Assembly: GCA_007116765.1 (NCBI GenBank)
Contig: SKHV01000325.1
Location: 1-5,246, forward strand
Length of the DNA: 5,246 nt
Reading direction: 5' to 3'
Source: Prolixibacteraceae bacterium
GTDB taxonomy: Bacteria > Bacteroidota > Bacteroidia > Bacteroidales > Prolixibacteraceae
Part shown: in pieces, positions 1 through 5,125 of the stretch
Numbering within the stretch: the stretch's first letter is position 1
How the letters are laid out: the number at the start of each line of letters is the position of its first letter
Notes under the pieces: model-generated
Seen by the model: the letters and a program-made list of their open reading frames with translations, nothing else
Database searches by the model: none
What the model was told of the DNA's origin: nothing
Program-made: the position numbers and the translations under genes

Positions 1-30
1 ACATAATGCAAAAACAAAGATAATGAGGAA

Positions 31-66
31 AAAACAAATACTATCCCTAATGGGGTAGTATGTTTT
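31..66 (-). terminator. Probable intrinsic terminator hairpin
   Basis: Arms TACTATCCC (39-47) and GGGGTAGTA (52-60) pair around a TAAT loop, with one position (44/55) that is a mismatch in DNA and a possible G-U pair in RNA. Beyond a 2-nt bulge (37-38), AAAACA (31-36) pairs with TGTTTT (61-66). Read on the minus strand, the stem runs into a T-rich tract (TTTGTTTTTT), as expected of a rho-independent terminator. It lies 43 nt past the stop of the truncated CDF gene and could end that transcript or the marR transcript. The T-rich flank on the other side (TGTTTT) leaves a bidirectional role possible. Confidence 0.5.
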
Positions 67-109
67 AACCCCACTTTTTTTTGCAACTTTTATTAAAACA
101 GTCCTTAAG

Positions 110-340
110 TTAACGGCTATGATGCCCGAACGGATGTTCTTTATCCGGTTTTTTAGATGAAAGTTTTACACCAACTATTACAATAATTGAACTCAGAGAA
201 TCAGACAATGTATGCCATGCATCGGCTATTATTGCTATTGAACCAGATACAATTCCAGCCCAAAGTTTTAATGCAAATAAACCTATATTTACCAGAATCG
301 AAATAAATCCTTCGATATAACTTGCTTTATTTTTATCCAT
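110..340 (-). pseudogene. Truncated cation diffusion facilitator (CDF) transporter, N-terminal fragment
   Basis: The 76-residue product matches the start of CDF family metal-ion/proton antiporters, inner-membrane proteins that export divalent cations such as Zn, Fe or Co. Two hydrophobic segments are visible (about 11-31 and 34-59). The second carries ADAWHTLSDSLS, whose H43-x3-D47 fits the metal-binding pair of transmembrane helix 2. The conserved loop motif HPFGH follows at 69-73, normally continuing as GRxE into helix 3. Here the frame reads HSR and a TAA stop. Family members are usually near 300 residues, so helices 3-6 and the cytoplasmic domain are missing. None of the three frames below the stop restores CDF sequence, which points to deletion or rearrangement rather than a simple frameshift. 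The ATG start is well placed for the family. A MarR-type palindrome lies 94 nt upstream, so the intact ancestor was probably controlled by the adjacent regulator. The family call is firm; the loss of function is inferred. Confidence 0.8.
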
Positions 341-434
341 GATTTTACTTTTTAAATTGATTCATCATACTTTCTGTAAATAGAACTCCAAAATTTATTG
401 TCATTTATCTGTTGCATAACTTCTATATTTATTT

Positions 435-457
435 TAGTTTGATATATCTAACTATAT
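435..457. promoter_or_regulatory. Second MarR operator copy, upstream of the CDF gene
   Basis: TAGTTTGATATATCTAACTA (435-454) is a 20-bp inverted repeat with one mismatched pair (440/449). Positions 435-457 match 918-940 of the operator in front of marR at 22 of 23 bases. The site lies in the 129-bp gap between the marR stop and the CDF start, 12 nt past marR and 94 nt before the CDF ATG. A near-exact match of this length in two intergenic sites flanking one MarR gene strongly suggests both bind that protein. I see no clear TAnnTTTG element between this site and the CDF start; TA-AAT-TTTG at 389-397 has one base too many. Confidence 0.7.
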
Positions 458-469
458 GTTCAAATTTTT

Positions 470-889
470 TTATTCTATTGATTTAATCGCTTTGTTCAGC
501 AGAACTATTAAAATATCTCTCTCCGAATCAGTTAAATGTTTAGTCAAAAGCGCACCAAACTGTTTATGTACATCGGAATGAAGGTGGGCAGCCCTATCAC
601 CCTTATTCGTTAAATGCACATGTGCCGAGCGTCTATCGTTATCTGATTGTACCTTTACAATAAATTCGTGTTCTTCCAGTCTATCGAGCATTACAGAAGT
701 TGATGCCTTGGTGGTTTTCAGTTTCTCTGTTAGTTCTGACAATGTTGGATTTTTCAAAGAATGTATCAGCTCAATACAATATAACTGTTTTGTTGTCAGA
801 TTTCTCAACTCAGTTTTTTGCATTGCTTGTTCTTCAAGCAATTCACTTTTACTAAGGATTATATTTATTAATTCTTCGATGCTATACAC
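470..889 (-). CDS. MarR-family winged-helix transcriptional regulator
   Basis: This 139-residue protein has the size and layout of MarR regulators, cytoplasmic dimers that bind palindromic DNA and usually release it when a small ligand or oxidant is sensed. Residues 1-30 form the N-terminal dimerisation helix. Residues 49-77 (TLSELTEKLKTTKASTSVML and following) form the helix-turn-helix with its recognition helix. DNDRRSAHVHLT (83-94) is the typical wing, and the C-terminal helices about 97-139 complete the dimer interface. The start is GTG: an in-frame TAA lies four codons upstream, and the next candidate, ATG at codon 23, would remove the dimerisation helix. There is no evident Shine-Dalgarno sequence. 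A perfect palindrome covers the promoter, implying autorepression, and a second copy precedes the CDF gene, its likely target. The ligand cannot be read from the sequence. A single cysteine (C38) is present, but not in a position I recognise as a known redox switch. Confidence 0.92.
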   Translation of the reverse strand: MYSIEELINIILSKSELLEEQAMQKTELRNLTTKQLYCIELIHSLKNPTLSELTEKLKTTKASTSVMLDRLEEHEFIVKVQSDNDRRSAHVHLTNKGDRAAHLHSDVHKQFGALLTKHLTDSERDILIVLLNKAIKSIE

Positions 890-903
890 AGTTAACTTTT
901 ATG

Positions 904-934
904 CAAAAGTACAAATATAGTTTGATATATCAAA
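904..934 (-). promoter_or_regulatory. marR promoter, Bacteroidetes -33/-7 type
   Basis: On the minus strand TTTG (934-931) is followed by 19 nt and then TACTTTTG (911-904), an exact match to the Bacteroidetes sigma-ABfr consensus TTTG / TAnnTTTG at normal spacing. Transcription should start near 897-899, leaving a leader of only about 8-10 nt before the GTG at 889. The -33 element lies inside the palindromic operator, so bound MarR would exclude RNA polymerase. Confidence 0.75.
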
Positions 935-942
935 CTATATTT
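913..942. promoter_or_regulatory. Perfect 30-bp palindrome, MarR autoregulatory operator
   Basis: The centre is TAGTTTGATATATCAAACTA (918-937), and perfect symmetry extends outward to AAATA at the left edge and TATTT at the right edge, 15 bp per arm with no spacer. It ends 23 nt before the marR start codon and overlaps the -33 promoter element. This is the classic position for a MarR-family autorepression site. Binding by the adjacent MarR protein is inferred from position and from the second copy at 435-457. The palindrome also lies 52 nt past the acyl-CoA dehydrogenase stop, so bound protein could hinder readthrough from the operon. Confidence 0.82.
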
Positions 943-967
943 TTCTCATTATTTATGACTAAAGAGT

Positions 968-1005
968 AATTCATAACTCGTCTTACTTTGTAATTTATAA
1001 TTCGT
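968..1005. repeat. Short imperfect direct repeat at the 3' end of the dehydrogenase gene
   Basis: AATTCATAACTCGT (968-981) and AATTTATAATTCGT (992-1005) agree at 12 of 14 positions and start 24 bases apart. The second copy covers the last codons and the TAA stop of the acyl-CoA dehydrogenase gene. This may be a small local duplication or the remnant of an AT-rich short-period repeat. With this length and composition, chance is possible. Confidence 0.35.
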
Positions 1006-2137
1006 ATCTCGAAATCACCATTTTTAATATTTCCGATGTGCCCTCGCCTATTTGCAACAGGCGTTGGTCGCGGTAGAAGCGTTCCACATGGTTTTCGCGC
1101 AACAGTCCGTAGCCGCCAAATATCTGTACGGCCTCGTCGGCCACTTCCTTGGCAATTTGCGAACAGTAAAGTTTCGACATGGCCGCTTGTTTCCCAAATG
1201 GCAGCCCGGCATCTTTCATGCGGCAGGCATTGTATAAAGTGTTGCGTGCCAGCTCAATTTTGGTAGCCATTTCGGCCAGTTTGAAGTAAATGCCCTGAAA
1301 CTCCGACAACGACTTCCCAAACTGTTTGCGTTTTTTGGAGTATTCAAGTGCCATTTCGTATGCGCCCTGTGCCAACCCCAAGCCCATTGCGGCAATCGAA
1401 AGCCGACCGCCGTCGAGGGTCGAAAGCATGATTTTAAAACCCTGCCCACGTTCGCCCAAAATATTTTCTTCGGGCACACGGCAGTTTTCGAAAGTCATAA
1501 TGGCATTATCGGCCGAGCGCCACATAAGTTTGTCTTTCATGGGAACGCTAATGTATCCCGGCGTGTCGCGTGGTGTAAGTATGGCCGTTAGTTCCTTTTT
1601 ATTATCGTTGTTCCCGGTAATGGCCAGGTTGGTAATGCCCCATGCAATATCGGAAGCTGCATTGGTAATGAACATTTTAGAACCGTTGATTACCCATTCG
1701 CCATTCTCCAATTCGGCTGTGGTTTCAACGCCTTTGGCATCGGAGCCGGCATTTTTTTCGGTAAGGCCAAATGCCCACAGCTTTTCACCGGTGCAAAGTG
1801 ACGGTATCCAATTTTTCTTTTGCTCTTCGGTACCATAGGTGTAAATGGGGGTTAAACCCAGCGAATTATGCGCAGCTATGGTTGCAGCCGGCGAACTATC
1901 GACCCGCGCCACTTCTTCTATAGCAATAATGTACGAGAGGTAATCGAGCCCCTGACCGCCCAGCTCGGTGGGCATGGTAATACCAAATAAACCGGCATCG
2001 CCCATTTTTTTTGTCAGTTCAACCGAAAATTCTTCTTTCCTGTCAAGCTCAACAGCTACTGGTTTTATCTCGCTTTCGGCAAATTGACGCACTTTCATGC
2101 GGTAATCAACATATTTTTTGTCTAATAACTCGTCCAT
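995..2137 (-). CDS. Acyl-CoA dehydrogenase, short/branched-chain type
   Basis: This 380-residue protein is a full-length FAD-dependent acyl-CoA dehydrogenase, which introduces an alpha-beta double bond into an acyl-CoA and passes electrons to electron-transfer flavoprotein. The N-terminal helical domain spans about 5-118. The first family signature is FGLTEKNAGSDAK (123-135), in the middle beta domain, and RKQFG lies at 270-274 in the C-terminal domain. The second signature (338-357) begins QIFGGYGLLREN. The catalytic base is most likely E365 in IGEGTSEI, the position used by short- and medium-chain enzymes. Classical isovaleryl-CoA dehydrogenase instead uses a glutamate near the position of G243/G244 here and has alanine where E365 is. 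Despite its leucine-pathway neighbours, the sequence is therefore SCAD/butyryl-like, and isovaleryl-CoA, 2-methylbutyryl-CoA, isobutyryl-CoA or butyryl-CoA are all possible substrates. It is the last gene of the operon, starting 2 nt after the carboxylase stop (TAG TT ATG), so translation is probably coupled. Confidence 0.93.
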   Translation of the reverse strand: MDELLDKKYVDYRMKVRQFAESEIKPVAVELDRKEEFSVELTKKMGDAGLFGITMPTELGGQGLDYLSYIIAIEEVARVDSSPAATIAAHNSLGLTPIYTYGTEEQKKNWIPSLCTGEKLWAFGLTEKNAGSDAKGVETTAELENGEWVINGSKMFITNAASDIAWGITNLAITGNNDNKKELTAILTPRDTPGYISVPMKDKLMWRSADNAIMTFENCRVPEENILGERGQGFKIMLSTLDGGRLSIAAMGLGLAQGAYEMALEYSKKRKQFGKSLSEFQGIYFKLAEMATKIELARNTLYNACRMKDAGLPFGKQAAMSKLYCSQIAKEVADEAVQIFGGYGLLRENHVERFYRDQRLLQIGEGTSEILKMVISRYEL

Positions 2138-2139
2138 AA

Positions 2140-4152
2140 CTACAAATTCTCTAAGTACAACAATGGCATTTTATCGGTGACCTGCTCGCCCACCACTACG
2201 TTTATTTTTTTGATTTTGGCATCGCGAGGCGACAACACCCTGTTTTCCGATTTCATCGATTCGATTATCATTAACACATCACCCTTACGAATGGTTTGAT
2301 TGCTTTTTACCCGAATATCAACAACACGCCCAAATAAATGCGAATTAATCACTTCGCTGCCGGGCATTTCATCGTCGTTTTCCTTGAAAAAATCGTCGGG
2401 GTAAAAATCCAACAAGCTGCTGTTTTGCAACTCAAACACCGCGCCATTAAGGCCAAGCAGCAATTTGGCATTTTGTGTTTTGAAAAATGAAATGCTTTTC
2501 GAAGTACCCTCGTTTTCAAAAAGCAATTTTCTCTTTTCAAGGTTAATTTCTTTTAAATAGAATGAATATTTTTTTTCCTTGAAATGGAAGTCAAGCATAT
2601 TCTTTTTAATATTGAAACGAATAAAATAGCTTTGACCATTCAGCAGTATGTCGGTTGTGGCATACAAACGCCAAAAACCGCTACGCAGCCAAACCGAAGC
2701 TGTTTCCTTCGCAATCCCATACCATGCAAACAAAGCGGCAGCCAACAACCATTGATGGCCAGTAAGTTCGTTTTTCTGCTGAATTTGGAGAAGCAATGCA
2801 TCAATATTGAGTTGGCAAAACTGTGTATTTAATTTGTTTTCGATGTACTCAGGAGTTTCCAATAAAGCAGTTAAGTACTGCAAGTTGGTTTCAGTCCCTA
2901 AAAAGGTAGTTTCATCCAAAGCCGAAATCAGTTTTTCACGGGCTTTTTCGCGGTTCTCGCCCCAAGCTATCAGCTTACAAAGTAGCGGGTCGTATTGCGC
3001 AGCCCCTCCCCGGAGGTCAATGGCCGTTTCAATCCTGATGTTCGTATCGCCCGGCATTTCAAAATGGAGCACCGGCTTGCCCGATGGGGCAAAACCGTTC
3101 AAAGGGTCTTCGGCATACACCCTCGCCTCAATGGCATGACCATTAATCCTTATTTCGTCCTGTGAAAACGAAAGCGGGTTACCGGCCGCAATGCTCAATT
3201 GCTCTTTTACAATATCGACTCCGGTGATGGCCTCTGTTACGGGATGTTCAACCTGAATGCGCGGGTTCATTTCGAGGAAGTAGAAATTCTCATCCCAATC
3301 AACCAAAAATTCAACCGTTCCGGCATTTTGGTAGCCCACTTCGCGACAAATTGCGAGTGCTGCCTCGTGTAACTTTTGCCTCAACTGCAATGAAATTGAT
3401 GTCGCGGGTGCTTCTTCAATAATTTTCTGATGCTTACGCTGTAGGGTGCAATCGCGCTCGTGCAAATGAACAATATTCCCAAAAGCATCGCCCAAAATCT
3501 GTACCTCGATGTGCCGCGCATCTTCTATATAGTTTTCGATGTAAATTTCTTCACTGCCAAAGTAGTTTAATGCTGCACGGGCAGCTTCCCCGGCTTTTTG
3601 TTGAAGTTCTTCGGCATTGTACACTACCTGCATGCCCTTTCCCCCACCGCCGTTTGCAGCTTTAATCAAAAGCGGATAATGAAAAATACCATTCAGTTCA
3701 AAAGCCCCTGAAGCATCAACAACAAAACTTTCGAGCACGTTCACCCCGGCTTTTCGGGCAATGGTTTTGGCGGTAACCTTGTTGCCCATTTGCTGCAATA
3801 CCTCCACCGAGGGGCCAATGAAAACCAGGCCGGCATCTTGACACGCTTGGGCAAACGCAGCATTTTCACTCAAAAAACCATAACCGGGATGAATGGCTTC
3901 GGCACCATTTTCGATGGCCAAAGCCACAATTTTTTCAACGTTAAGGTAGGTATCTTTCAATTCACCTTTTCCCAAAGAGCAGCCTTCATCGGCCTGTTCA
4001 ACATGCGGTGCATTTTTCTCATCGTCGGAATAAAATGCCAGAGTTTCAATTTGAATGGCTTTAGCAGCCCTGATAATGCGCAAGGCAATTTCGCCCCGGT
4101 TGGCAATGGCTATTTTTCTGAACTTCTTATTCATTTTCAATGGTTTTGCCAT
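2140..4152 (-). CDS. Biotin-dependent acyl-CoA carboxylase alpha subunit, probable methylcrotonyl-CoA type
   Basis: The 670-residue product carries biotin carboxylase and biotin carrier domains on one chain, as in alpha subunits of methylcrotonyl-CoA and propionyl-CoA carboxylases. It uses ATP and bicarbonate to carboxylate its own biotin; a separate beta subunit passes the carboxyl to the acyl-CoA. Visible motifs are KIAIANRGEIA (13-23), HPGYGFLSEN (88-97), the ATP-grasp loop GGGGKGM (168-174), ERDCTLQRKHQK (232-243) and EMNPRIQVEH (294-303) with the expected catalytic E294, N296 and R298. Residues about 457-600 form a diverged linker where acyl-CoA carboxylases have their subunit-interaction (BT) domain. 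The carrier domain is about 600-670 with biotinyl-lysine K634 in ESMKS. That site is unusual: Ser replaces the common Met after Lys, and the usual PMPG is SHLFG. The listed ATG overlaps the hydratase gene by 16 nt. ATG at 4134 (codon 7, 664 residues) is equally good, leaving TGA AA ATG, like the next junction. The methylcrotonyl-CoA assignment rests on the neighbours. Confidence 0.92.
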   Translation of the reverse strand: MAKPLKMNKKFRKIAIANRGEIALRIIRAAKAIQIETLAFYSDDEKNAPHVEQADEGCSLGKGELKDTYLNVEKIVALAIENGAEAIHPGYGFLSENAAFAQACQDAGLVFIGPSVEVLQQMGNKVTAKTIARKAGVNVLESFVVDASGAFELNGIFHYPLLIKAANGGGGKGMQVVYNAEELQQKAGEAARAALNYFGSEEIYIENYIEDARHIEVQILGDAFGNIVHLHERDCTLQRKHQKIIEEAPATSISLQLRQKLHEAALAICREVGYQNAGTVEFLVDWDENFYFLEMNPRIQVEHPVTEAITGVDIVKEQLSIAAGNPLSFSQDEIRINGHAIEARVYAEDPLNGFAPSGKPVLHFEMPGDTNIRIETAIDLRGGAAQYDPLLCKLIAWGENREKAREKLISALDETTFLGTETNLQYLTALLETPEYIENKLNTQFCQLNIDALLLQIQQKNELTGHQWLLAAALFAWYGIAKETASVWLRSGFWRLYATTDILLNGQSYFIRFNIKKNMLDFHFKEKKYSFYLKEINLEKRKLLFENEGTSKSISFFKTQNAKLLLGLNGAVFELQNSSLLDFYPDDFFKENDDEMPGSEVINSHLFGRVVDIRVKSNQTIRKGDVLMIIESMKSENRVLSPRDAKIKKINVVVGEQVTDKMPLLYLENL

Positions 4153-4940
4153 TTGGGTTTTCGCTTTTCCAAAAAAGCCGAAAAACCTTCACGTGCTTCA
4201 TCGGTAATTCTTACTTCGGCTAATATTCGAGCTAACTGGTTCTTCGTTTTCTCCGCTTTTTGTGGATTGCACAAGTTATTGATTAAGCGCTTTGACCCTT
4301 CAATCGACCTGGGGCCTCCATTTAGGATTGCACCGATAGTTTTTTCCAAATAAGTATCCAGTTCGCCCATGGTTTCGAAACTTTGATTAAGCAAACCAAT
4401 TTGGGCTGCTTCGGCACCATCGAACTTACGGGCGGTAAAAACCAATTCTTTATAAACGTGTGGCTGCAAGCGTTCAAGCATGTATGGCGAAATGGTAGCA
4501 GCAACCAGTCCCAAACGGGTTTCACTCAACGAGAAACGCGCTGAGTTTAGCCCGTAAGCCAAATCGCAGGCTGCCACCAAACCGTTGCCGCCACCAAACA
4601 CATTTCCGTGCACAGCGGCAATGGTCACTTTTGTAGAATGCTTGATAGTTGCAAAAAACTCACTCAAAAGTTCTGCTTCTTCGAGGTTTTCCTTTTCGCT
4701 CAGTTTGGCCGACTTTTTCATCCAGGCCAGGTCGGCACCCGCACAAAACGACGGGCCATTACCCCGAAGAACAATCACGCGAATGGAGTCGTCGTTTTCG
4801 GCTTTGCGGAAATAACGTATCACCTTGCGCATAAGCGATGGATTGAGGGCGTTATGCACCGCGGGGCGATTGAAAACAATTCCCCCCAATCCCCCCGAAG
4901 GGGGGATATAGATTACTGCGTTATTGTTATTATCATCCAT
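4137..4940 (-). CDS. Enoyl-CoA hydratase/isomerase family protein, LiuC-like methylglutaconyl-CoA hydratase
   Basis: This 267-residue protein is a crotonase-fold enzyme of normal family length. Seen in order: FNRPAVHNALN (23-33), the oxyanion-hole segment FCAGADLAWM (65-74), HGNVFGGGNGL (111-121) with the second oxyanion glycine, SETRLGL (139-145) holding catalytic-type E140, ISPYM (150-154) and the C-terminal EGFSAFLEKRKPKW (251-264). The first glutamate of classical hydratases (GGGxE) is G120 here. From memory, GGGxGL together with ISPY/F is typical of bacterial LiuC enzymes that convert 3-methylglutaconyl-CoA to HMG-CoA in leucine breakdown; the adjacent carboxylase and dehydrogenase agree. 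The substrate is still inferred. The ATG is fixed by an in-frame TAA immediately before it. The N-terminus is odd: an asparagine-rich MDDNNNN stretch, then PPSGGLGG (13-20) encoded by a CCCCCC/GGGGGG hairpin repeat. It is the first gene of the operon. Confidence 0.85.
   Translation of the reverse strand: MDDNNNNAVIYIPPSGGLGGIVFNRPAVHNALNPSLMRKVIRYFRKAENDDSIRVIVLRGNGPSFCAGADLAWMKKSAKLSEKENLEEAELLSEFFATIKHSTKVTIAAVHGNVFGGGNGLVAACDLAYGLNSARFSLSETRLGLVAATISPYMLERLQPHVYKELVFTARKFDGAEAAQIGLLNQSFETMGELDTYLEKTIGAILNGGPRSIEGSKRLINNLCNPQKAEKTKNQLARILAEVRITDEAREGFSAFLEKRKPKWQNH
4882..4907. repeat. C-run/G-run palindromic repeat inside the hydratase reading frame
   Basis: On the plus strand the order is CCCCCC (4882-4887), AAT, CCCCCC (4891-4896), GAA, GGGGGG (4900-4905). 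With the flanking AT pairs, 4889-4907 is a perfect 8-bp stem with a 3-nt loop; in the minus-strand mRNA it can also form a C(UUCG)G tetraloop. The second C-run offers an alternative partner. From memory, similar CCCCC-loop-GGGGG repeats are dispersed in many Bacteroidetes genomes and sometimes fall within genes as proline/glycine peptides. Here it encodes residues 12-20 of the hydratase, starting about 33 nt after the ATG. Confidence 0.7.
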
Positions 4941-4984
4941 TTATTTATTTTTTGTACCCTTACATGTGTTGGTTATTGGTTGTT

Positions 4985-5021
4985 CAATATTAGTTATTTT
5001 AATCATTGTTGTCAGGTCAAA
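4985..5021 (-). promoter_or_regulatory. Weak promoter candidate for the acyl-CoA operon
   Basis: On the minus strand TAATATTG (4992-4985) matches the Bacteroidetes -7 element TAnnTTTG except for one base, and lies 44 nt before the hydratase ATG. The nearest upstream TTTG (5021-5018) is 25 nt away, longer than the usual spacing near 19, so the pair is not convincing. TTGACC at 5020-5015 would also serve as a conventional -35 box, but without a good -10 partner. Confidence 0.25.
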
Positions 5022-5057
5022 ATTTGAAATCTCCAATCATTCAAAATGAGTTTGGGA

Positions 5058-5125
5058 CAAAGCATTGATTATAAAGGCGGGCTAAAGCCCTGAACTTTGA
5101 TTGCTCGTGTATAACCCCAGGCTTA
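5058..5125. repeat. Probable dispersed hairpin repeat unit with a second, half-complete palindrome
   Basis: GGGCT (5079-5083) and AGCCC (5086-5090) form a short hairpin, flanked by AAAG (5073-5076) and CTTT (5095-5098), which can extend it across internal mismatches. About 20 bases further on, AACCCCAGGCTTAA (5113-5126) looks like the left arm and centre of a palindrome whose right arm (expected GCCTGGGGTT) is absent. From memory, paired hairpins of this form (GGGCTAAAGCCC followed by a CCCCAGGCTTAAGCCTGGGG-like stem) recur between genes in Bacteroidetes. Repeat status in this genome cannot be shown from one copy. Confidence 0.4.

Noticed and set aside
1..165. Open frame on the minus strand, +1 relative to the CDF fragment, running to the window edge
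   Set aside because: It could have been the frameshifted remainder of the CDF protein, but the translation (for example TYYPIRDSICFFLIIFVF) shows none of the GRxE or later CDF motifs, and it contains the terminator-like hairpin.
345..368. Seven-codon upstream open frame (MMNQFKK) just before the CDF ATG
   Set aside because: Too short and in too AT-rich a context to separate from chance, with no sign of an attenuation mechanism.
964..979. GAGTAAT/ATAACTC inverted repeat as a terminator of the acyl-CoA operon
   Set aside because: Four outer pairs, a mismatch and two inner pairs around a 2-nt loop; too weak, and no T-run follows on the minus strand.
1326..1838. 170-codon open frame on the plus strand
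   Set aside because: It is antisense to the acyl-CoA dehydrogenase gene, whose motifs are unmistakable; the antisense product has no recognisable domain.
995..2137. Firm naming of the dehydrogenase as isovaleryl-CoA dehydrogenase (liuA/ivd)
   Set aside because: The catalytic glutamate position is that of short-chain enzymes, so a specific gene symbol would overstate the evidence.
3790..4353. 187-codon open frame on the plus strand
   Set aside because: It lies opposite the 5' part of the carboxylase gene and the 3' part of the hydratase gene, both with clear family motifs; its translation resembles no family I know.
4882..4907. C-run/G-run hairpin as a transcription terminator
   Set aside because: It lies inside a coding sequence near its start and no T-run follows on either strand.
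4608..5027. 139-codon open frame on the plus strand
   Set aside because: Mostly antisense to the hydratase gene, including its conserved motifs, with no independent coding signal.
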